Assembly: GCA_947625955.1 (NCBI GenBank)
Contig: CANQQH010000009.1
Coordinates: 1 to 17,428 of the forward strand
Reading direction: 5' to 3'
Source of the DNA: an uncultured Clostridia bacterium
Lineage (GTDB): Bacteria; Bacillota; Clostridia; Christensenellales; UBA1242
DNA: 17,428 nucleotides
Below, in pieces: positions 12,938 to 17,428 of the stretch (positions are counted from its first letter, which is position 1; each line of letters begins with the position of its first letter). The position numbers and the translations under genes were made by a program. The notes beneath the pieces were generated by a model. The model was not told the DNA's origin, did no database searches, and worked only from the letters and a program-made list of their open reading frames with translations.

Positions 12938-15220
12938 ATGAAACAATTCAAAAAGCTTTTCTTTTCACTTTTGATTTGCTGCTCGGTTGTTTTGTTGTGT
13001 GCTTGCAACAACGGAGCTAAAAACAAGGCAATAACAAAAGTTGAAGCAGAAAACTTCAAGCAATTCTACTATGTTGAAGAAACAATCGATTTGTCGGAAA
13101 TTAGCCTTAAAATCACAAGAGCCAACAAAAAGACTGAAACTTTAACAAAGTCAGAAATTGACCTTCCTGCAGGTCAAAATCCAAAGGCAACAACTGAATT
13201 TGTTTTGAAGACCGATGGTCTCAGCGCAGCTCTTGCTGGGCTTGAAGAAGGCGACGATCTTCCAATTGGTGAATATGAAATCAAGGCGCTTGTTGTTGAA
13301 AACAACAAAGAATACGACCTTGGAAAAATCACCATTGATGATAACGCAAGCCGTCTCTATGATATCGACCAATTCACCGTGCCTGAAAACTTTGCAAAGT
13401 TCACAACCAACTCAGACGAAAACAACAGCCTTGGTGAAGAAGCGAGATTCAAAACCTATTTGCAAAAGGTAATTTTGGTTGGTGACGAAAACCCAATTGA
13501 GATCAACCCTCAATTCTCTCTTCACCTCAAAACAAACCCATTGACAATGGTTAACCAAGACACTTTCGACCTTGTTTTGAATGTTGTTGTGAAGAAAGGT
13601 GACGCTGTTCAAGACGAAACCATCTACACTTTCGAAAACGGCCTTTTGGACTTCACCGACGCAGCTATTGGCAACGACACCTACACCGTTATCGTTACTG
13701 CTCGTGACTTTCCAACAAAGTCATTCGAACTTCAAATGAAGGTTCAACACGGATTCAACATCCAACATGCCTATGAACTTGGCATCCTCACAATGATTGA
13801 CGACGCAACCAGAAAAGCAACCGAATGGTCTTCTGGCTATGATCAATCGCTCTCTGTTTTCTATAACGGAGAAAAAGACAACAAACAATATATCAGGCGC
13901 AACTATTATGATATTTGGAAACCATTCCTAAAAGAAAAAGGTATGGACGAAAAATACATCAAGGAAGTTGACAGCATTTTCATTCTTGCTGACCTCTCTG
14001 TTACAAAAGATGATGTTCCTGCTGACTACTTTGTAACGGCTGACGAGGCTGGTGAAGGCGCATATGCTGTTGGTGGACTTCGTGACTGGTCATATCTCTA
14101 TCAACACTTCCTCACAAAAGACTTCACTTTCAATGGCAACTACTTTGCAATTGATTTCAAGAGCTTCCCTCTTGCAACAACTGAGCAATCATATTCAATT
14201 GATGTTCCAGGCCCTGCTCCAAGAATTATGACAAGCGGAACAGATAGTCCTTTTGCTGGCCATGCTGCTGCATTTGCATTCATTGGACCTAACAGCAATA
14301 ATCAATACAATTGCGACGAAGAAGTTTCAATCTATAACCTCAACCTGCTTGGCAATGCCGACACAACAAAATTCCAAGTTAATGCAGAAGGCAACCTTCC
14401 AGCAGACGCTTTGGTTCTTGGTGAATCTCTCATCAACATTAGAGCAATGGCTTGTCCTGTTAATATGGACAACATGATCATGAAGAACTTCTTCATCTCA
14501 TACTTCCCTGAATCATATAACAACACAGAGCACGAAGCAGAACTTAGAAATGTTAAGATGTACGACACATTCTCAAACGCTATCTATAACTGGGGTGCAA
14601 TCACTGGCGGCAAGCTCATAGACAGCGAAATCAAGCGTTGCGGCGGACCTGCAATCTTGCTTGTTACAAATGGTAAAGACAGCGAGGGACATCACACTGG
14701 TTCAAACCTTCTTGGTCAAACTTCAATCACTGTTGAAGCAACCACCACTGTTGAAAGTTATCTCAACGGTAGCGAACCTTGGTTCACTCTTGTTAACGCA
14801 ACAGCTCTTGTACCTTTCATCGCACAAATTGATGGCGCATTAAGTCAACATCCTCAACTTTCAGCATTGAACTTAACAATCTTCAACTATAATGCTCCTG
14901 GAAAAGAAGGCAAGAAATTCTTCAACTGCATTTGCGCAACTCTTGACTGCGACTATGTTGGTTCAGCAAATTCCGTTTCAAGAGCAAAATTCGTCCATGG
15001 CGATTCAACATTCATTGCAGATTCAACTGACGAATATTTCACAGGAAGCAGCATGCAACAAATACCTGGCGGTCTTGGAAAATTCGCATTTGATGCCGAT
15101 TTTGCTCAACTCCTCGGGGGGCAAGCAATGCCAAAAGAATTTTACTTAATGATGCAACAAGGCGCTCAATATATTGGTCTTGTGTTCACACTTTATCAAA
15201 AAGCAACTCCTGCGGCTTAA
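12938..15220 (+). CDS. Large surface lipoprotein with Ig-like and beta-helix-like regions
   Basis: 760 residues. Signal peptide II: basic N-region (KQFKK), hydrophobic core, lipobox L20-C-A-C23, so it should be lipid-anchored on the outer face of the membrane. Residues about 35-140 read like a bacterial Ig-like domain (ITKVEAENFKQFYYVEETIDLSEISLK...). Residues about 460-590 contain repeated short strands with Asn/Gly turns (VSIYNLNLLGNADT, NMIMKNFFISYF, LRNVKMYDTFSNAIYNWGAITGGKLIDSEI), as in right-handed beta-helix proteins. No catalytic motif or sortase signal was seen. Strong promoter and SD, and more frequent CTT, GCT and GGT codons than in its neighbours, suggest high expression. Single-gene unit with its own terminator. 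Role unknown: adhesion or polymer binding is possible. Confidence 0.85.
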   Translation: MKQFKKLFFSLLICCSVVLLCACNNGAKNKAITKVEAENFKQFYYVEETIDLSEISLKITRANKKTETLTKSEIDLPAGQNPKATTEFVLKTDGLSAALAGLEEGDDLPIGEYEIKALVVENNKEYDLGKITIDDNASRLYDIDQFTVPENFAKFTTNSDENNSLGEEARFKTYLQKVILVGDENPIEINPQFSLHLKTNPLTMVNQDTFDLVLNVVVKKGDAVQDETIYTFENGLLDFTDAAIGNDTYTVIVTARDFPTKSFELQMKVQHGFNIQHAYELGILTMIDDATRKATEWSSGYDQSLSVFYNGEKDNKQYIRRNYYDIWKPFLKEKGMDEKYIKEVDSIFILADLSVTKDDVPADYFVTADEAGEGAYAVGGLRDWSYLYQHFLTKDFTFNGNYFAIDFKSFPLATTEQSYSIDVPGPAPRIMTSGTDSPFAGHAAAFAFIGPNSNNQYNCDEEVSIYNLNLLGNADTTKFQVNAEGNLPADALVLGESLINIRAMACPVNMDNMIMKNFFISYFPESYNNTEHEAELRNVKMYDTFSNAIYNWGAITGGKLIDSEIKRCGGPAILLVTNGKDSEGHHTGSNLLGQTSITVEATTTVESYLNGSEPWFTLVNATALVPFIAQIDGALSQHPQLSALNLTIFNYNAPGKEGKKFFNCICATLDCDYVGSANSVSRAKFVHGDSTFIADSTDEYFTGSSMQQIPGGLGKFAFDADFAQLLGGQAMPKEFYLMMQQGAQYIGLVFTLYQKATPAA

Positions 15221-15228
15221 CGCTTTCT

Positions 15229-15259
15229 AACCACTCCCCCAAGGGAGTGGTTTTCTTTT
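15229..15259 (+). terminator. Terminator of the 760-aa lipoprotein gene
   Basis: Perfect 10-bp stem AACCACTCCC (15229-15238), loop CCAA, GGGAGTGGTT (15243-15252), followed by TTCTTTT. Starts 9 nt after the stop. Confidence 0.93.
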
Positions 15260-15306
15260 GCCCTCAAATGTATAAAAATTATGAATTATGCACAAAATTT
15301 AACAAG

Positions 15307-15359
15307 TTGTCATATTTTGTCATAGGGTATTGACAAATTTTATGACAAAGTGGTATTAT
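15307..15359 (+). promoter_or_regulatory. Promoter and four-half-site operator of the XRE-ImmA-PIN operon
   Basis: The promoter is TTGACA (15330-15335), 18 bp, TATTAT (15354-15359) with an extended -10 TGG. Four TTGTCA/TGACAA half sites surround it: direct copies TTGTCATA at 15307-15314 and 15317-15324, exactly 10 bp apart, and inverted copies TTGACAA at 15330-15336 (overlapping the -35) and TATGACAA at 15341-15348. Together they make two nested, nearly concentric palindromes. This fits cooperative autorepression by the XRE protein encoded next. The leader to the ATG is about 65 nt. Confidence 0.75.
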
Positions 15360-15430
15360 AATATCGCAAATAGCATATCGGTTCTATTAGTTAACAAGAG
15401 AAAAGTTCGTTTTAGTCAACGAGGGAAGTT

Positions 15431-15766
15431 ATGAGTATTAATGAAAAAATCAAAAAATTGCGTCAAGATAGCAAAATAACTCAGGAAGTTATGGCAAACT
15501 ATCTTAATGTTTCGCAAACCTACATTTCAAAGCTTGAATCAAATGAAAGAAATTTAACAATCGACATTCTAAACAAGATATGCAATTTGTTTCTTTGCGA
15601 TTTCAATGATTTGATTGACGACAACAAAAGCATTAAACCGATCGCCTTGCCTTTCCGCAAATCTGATATTTCGGCTGCGGATTTGGAAAATTTCAGCGAT
15701 GCCAACAAAATCATTATGAACTTTAATGAAATGATTGATCTCTTGGAGGAAAATGATGATAAATAA
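15431..15766 (+). CDS. XRE/Cro-CI family transcriptional repressor
   Basis: 111 residues. The N-terminal HTH_3 domain is clear: EKIKKLRQDSKITQEVMANYLNVSQTYISKLE (5-36), with the recognition helix around SQTYISKLES (28-37) and the usual following helix NLTIDILNKICNLF. A 40-residue acidic C-terminal tail should mediate dimerisation or sensing. GAGGG (15421-15425) is the SD. The four-half-site operator in front suggests autoregulation. The end overlaps the peptidase gene, as in ImmR-ImmA pairs of ICEBs1, where the peptidase cleaves the repressor; the same relation is inferred here. Confidence 0.92.
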   Translation: MSINEKIKKLRQDSKITQEVMANYLNVSQTYISKLESNERNLTIDILNKICNLFLCDFNDLIDDNKSIKPIALPFRKSDISAADLENFSDANKIIMNFNEMIDLLEENDDK

Positions 15767-16469
15767 GCAACTCGCAAAAGCAAGAGCTGTTCAGGCGCGC
15801 CAAAAGTTCGGATTCAGTTCTGAGTCGAGCGTGAATCTTTTTGAAAAGCTTCAAAGTCTTGAAAACTTCACGATCGTTTTCATGCCTTTTGAAGGGGCTA
15901 TCGACGGCTTTTCAAACAAACGCAAAAACCACTACATCATCATTCTCAACTCAAACAGAAACAACAACCGAAAAAATTTCACTTGCGCCCATGAACTCTA
16001 TCACCTGCTCTTTGAGTATGAAAACGATATCTACAAGAGCAGCAAAAACTCAGAAGAAATGGCAAATGCCTTTGCTTCCTATTTTCTTGTTCCGTCTGAT
16101 TCGCTCTATCTTTTTCTAAGCGAACAATCAATGCTAAATAAAGACATCACCGTTGAGGACATCGTGAAAATTGAAAACCATTTCAAGGTCAGTCGTCAAG
16201 CCATCCTGATTCGCATGAAAGACGAAGGCCTAATCACCGAAGCAGAGTGCGCAAACTTTTCAAAAAATGTTATTGAGAGCGTGAAAAAAAACAATGGCAA
16301 TGTTGAAAACTATTGCGACTTTGTTGCTCCAGAAAAGAAAACTATCGGCGAATATGAAAGGCTCGCCAACGAACTTTTGAAGCAAAACAAAATCACAAGA
16401 GGAAAGTATCAAGAATACATTCTCGACGCCTTCAACTATCAATCTTTGTTTGGTGGAACGGAGGACTAG
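15756..16469 (+). CDS. ImmA/IrrE family metallo-endopeptidase
   Basis: 237 residues from the ATG at 15756. The zinc motif HExxH is H79-E-L-Y-H83 inside CAHELYHLLF, and the downstream E-E-M-A-N-A-F-A-S-Y-F-L-V-P (100-113) is the family's second motif, providing the third ligand Glu. The C-terminal half (about 130-237) is helical and could sense a signal or bind the partner. Starts at 15753 and TTG 15735 are also in frame; 15756 is preferred because GGAGG (15745-15749) is then 6 nt away. It overlaps the repressor gene by 11 nt, giving translational coupling. Known relatives cleave XRE repressors (ImmA on ImmR; IrrE/PprI on DdrO) after DNA damage or cell-cell signals. Confidence 0.93.
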   Translation: MINKQLAKARAVQARQKFGFSSESSVNLFEKLQSLENFTIVFMPFEGAIDGFSNKRKNHYIIILNSNRNNNRKNFTCAHELYHLLFEYENDIYKSSKNSEEMANAFASYFLVPSDSLYLFLSEQSMLNKDITVEDIVKIENHFKVSRQAILIRMKDEGLITEAECANFSKNVIESVKKNNGNVENYCDFVAPEKKTIGEYERLANELLKQNKITRGKYQEYILDAFNYQSLFGGTED

Positions 16470-16471
16470 GC

Positions 16472-17017
16472 GTGGCAATAAAATCTAATGACAAAATATA
16501 TTTCGATTCGGATTGTCTTTCAAGTTTTCTTGCAACGAAATCCGAGAACATTCTTCTAAATCTCTACGGCAATAAAATCGTTGTTTCAAGTGTTGTATAT
16601 GACGAAATGCGAAAAGTTCCATTTTTGAAAAACGCGCTTGATTTGTATATTTCAAGAAAGGTTTTTCAAGAGGAAACTTTCGCCGCAAACACCGACACCT
16701 TTCAAATCTTTCGTCTTCTTCAAAAAGGCGATGCCTCCCACCCCAAAATCGGCAACGGCGAAGCGTCGGTTATCGCTCTCGCAAAGTCAAAAAATTCAAC
16801 CATGGCGAGCAACAACCTGAAAGACATCTCCTACTATATCCGCTACTATAACCTAAACAACCTAACAACGGCAGATATCATGTTTGAAGCATACACTCAA
16901 AAAATCAAAACACTTGAAGAACTCGACGCCGTTTGGGAAAAGATGATAAAGCGCGGGCAATATTTGCCAACCGACACTTTTTCTCAGTGGCTCAAAAAAA
17001 ATAAAAATATTCTATGA
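16472..17017 (+). CDS. PIN-like domain protein, probable nuclease/toxin of the cassette
   Basis: 181 residues, GTG start with GGAGG (16460-16464) 7 nt before. The PIN layout is visible: first acidic site in the strand IYFDSDCLSSFL (D12, D14), a Glu in VVYDEM (E45), the motif IGNGEASVIALAK (93-105) with E97, and ASNNLKDI (112-119), where PIN enzymes usually have a T-N/D-D turn; here the acidic residue is D118. PIN proteins are Mg-dependent RNases and common type II toxins. The gene follows the peptidase after 2 nt, so repressor, peptidase and PIN are one operon. I infer that the PIN protein is the effector released when the repressor is cleaved. Its divergent fourth site leaves catalytic activity uncertain. 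Confidence 0.8.
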   Translation: MAIKSNDKIYFDSDCLSSFLATKSENILLNLYGNKIVVSSVVYDEMRKVPFLKNALDLYISRKVFQEETFAANTDTFQIFRLLQKGDASHPKIGNGEASVIALAKSKNSTMASNNLKDISYYIRYYNLNNLTTADIMFEAYTQKIKTLEELDAVWEKMIKRGQYLPTDTFSQWLKKNKNIL

Positions 17018-17060
17018 AATATTTTTTCATCATCTCTCCACAAAAATCTTCAAAAAACGC

Positions 17061-17118
17061 AAAATTGGTGAAAAACAAGATAAAATTTAGAGCATTTCTT
17101 GTTTTTTGCCAATTTTTT
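17061..17118 (+). terminator. Terminator of the XRE-ImmA-PIN operon
   Basis: A long imperfect stem: AAAATTGG (17061-17068) and AAAAACAAG (17071-17079) pair with CTTGTTTTT (17098-17106) and CCAATTTT (17109-17116). The two helices are separated by a TG/TG internal loop. The loop is 18 nt and a T-run follows. Confidence 0.75.
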
Positions 17119-17171
17119 ATTGCAAATCATGGCACTTTTATTCAATTTTCGGGGCGCGTTTTCTCTTTCCC

Positions 17172-17196
17172 ATTTGGCGGCGGGGGGCCAAATTTT
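17172..17196 (+). terminator. Second hairpin before the last gene (terminator-like)
   Basis: ATTTGGC (17172-17178), G-rich 8-nt loop, GCCAAAT (17187-17193), then TTT. It lies just before the -35 of the next promoter and may be a backup terminator or a regulatory site. The stretch 17119-17171 shows nothing else recognisable. Confidence 0.45.
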
Positions 17197-17197
17197 G

Positions 17198-17226
17198 TTG
17201 ACATAAACTCATGAAAATTGCATAAT
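17198..17226 (+). promoter_or_regulatory. Promoter of the last lipoprotein gene
   Basis: TTGACA (17198-17203), 17 bp, CATAAT (17221-17226). The leader of about 30 nt has two successive AGGAG sites (17244-17248 and 17254-17258) before the ATG at 17263. Confidence 0.75.
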
Positions 17227-17262
17227 AGAAGCATATTAAGAAAAGGAGAAGAAAGGAGAAAA

Positions 17263-17428
17263 ATGAAAAAATTCAAAAATCTTTTTTTCGCTCTATTATT
17301 GATTCCTGTGCTCTTTGTGTTCAGTGCCTGCGACAAGACCAAAACCGACACCCGCACCGACCTCAAAGATTGCTTGGTTTCTTTGGAGCAAACAACATAT
17401 ATCTACGATAATGTTGCAAAGCGTCCAG
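17263..17428 (+). CDS. Lipoprotein with Ig-like start (3' end cut by window edge)
   Basis: Only 55 residues are visible. A signal peptide II with F20-S-A-C23 is followed by a charged linker (DKTKTDTRTDLKD) and then CLVSLEQTTYIYDNVAKRP. That last stretch matches the opening of a bacterial surface repeat of the type C-x-V-x-L-x-x-T-x-Y-x-Y-D-x-x-x-K-x-P, common in secreted Firmicutes proteins. It should be a lipid-anchored surface protein. Its signal peptide is similar in layout to that of the 760-aa lipoprotein (K-F-K-x-LFF), so the two may belong to one surface-protein locus interrupted by the XRE-ImmA-PIN cassette. The second AGGAG is 4 nt from the ATG. Confidence 0.82.
   Translation, partial: MKKFKNLFFALLLIPVLFVFSACDKTKTDTRTDLKDCLVSLEQTTYIYDNVAKRP

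Noticed and set aside
15307..15348. Short repeats as a CRISPR-like array
   Set aside because: Half sites are 6-8 bp, alternate in orientation and surround a promoter, so an operator is the right explanation.
17014..17214. 66-aa frame overlapping the end of the PIN gene by ATGA
   Set aside because: It spans two hairpins and the -35 of the next promoter, has no SD, and encodes a low-complexity sequence; most likely non-coding.

Overview
The window looks like a chromosomal segment of a low-GC, Gram-positive-type bacterium (Bacillota/Clostridia-like). The signs are an AT-rich sequence with purine-rich Shine-Dalgarno sites, TTGACA/TATAAT-type promoters, lipobox lipoproteins, a P4-less SAM-clan riboswitch with an intrinsic terminator, and no outer-membrane genes. 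An uncultured gut lineage is plausible, but that is inference. No rRNA, tRNA or CRISPR array was seen.

Layout. (1) 1-954, minus: a processive-type GT2 glycosyltransferase, cut by the window start. It is transcribed divergently from (2) a SAM-clan riboswitch (about 1110-1193) with antiterminator and terminator, which controls an unrecognised 288-aa protein (1320-2186). (3) A GNAT acetyltransferase, then a GT8 glycosyltransferase that overlaps a cardiolipin synthase/PLD gene by 4 nt. (4) Two minus-strand genes: an N-formylglutamate amidohydrolase-like enzyme, and an unrecognised 219-aa protein with two tandem near-consensus promoters. (5) An intracellular subtilisin-like protease (7074-8075). 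(6) A roughly 300-bp palindromic, highly structured non-coding element (8137-8435) that abuts the next promoter. (7) An ABC operon: a YwaF/TMEM164-like membrane domain fused to an ABC ATPase, a large permease, and a small membrane-anchored exported protein. (8) A large 760-aa lipoprotein. (9) An XRE repressor / ImmA-IrrE metallopeptidase / PIN-like nuclease cassette with a four-half-site operator. (10) The start of a second lipoprotein, cut by the window end.

Working together. GT2, GT8, cardiolipin synthase, the ABC operon and the lipoproteins all point to the cell envelope. The GT8-Cls pair is translationally coupled and probably modifies membrane lipid or a lipid-linked glycan. The XRE-ImmA-PIN trio looks like a stress- or damage-released toxin or defence module: ImmA would inactivate the repressor and so release expression of the PIN nuclease.

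Best candidates for new biology are the structured element at 8137-8435 with its zero-linker three-way junction and competing arms, the SAM riboswitch in front of an unknown gene, the XRE-ImmA-PIN cassette, the YwaF-ABC fusion, and three genes whose start codon sits 6-8 nt after a -10 box, as expected for leaderless mRNAs.
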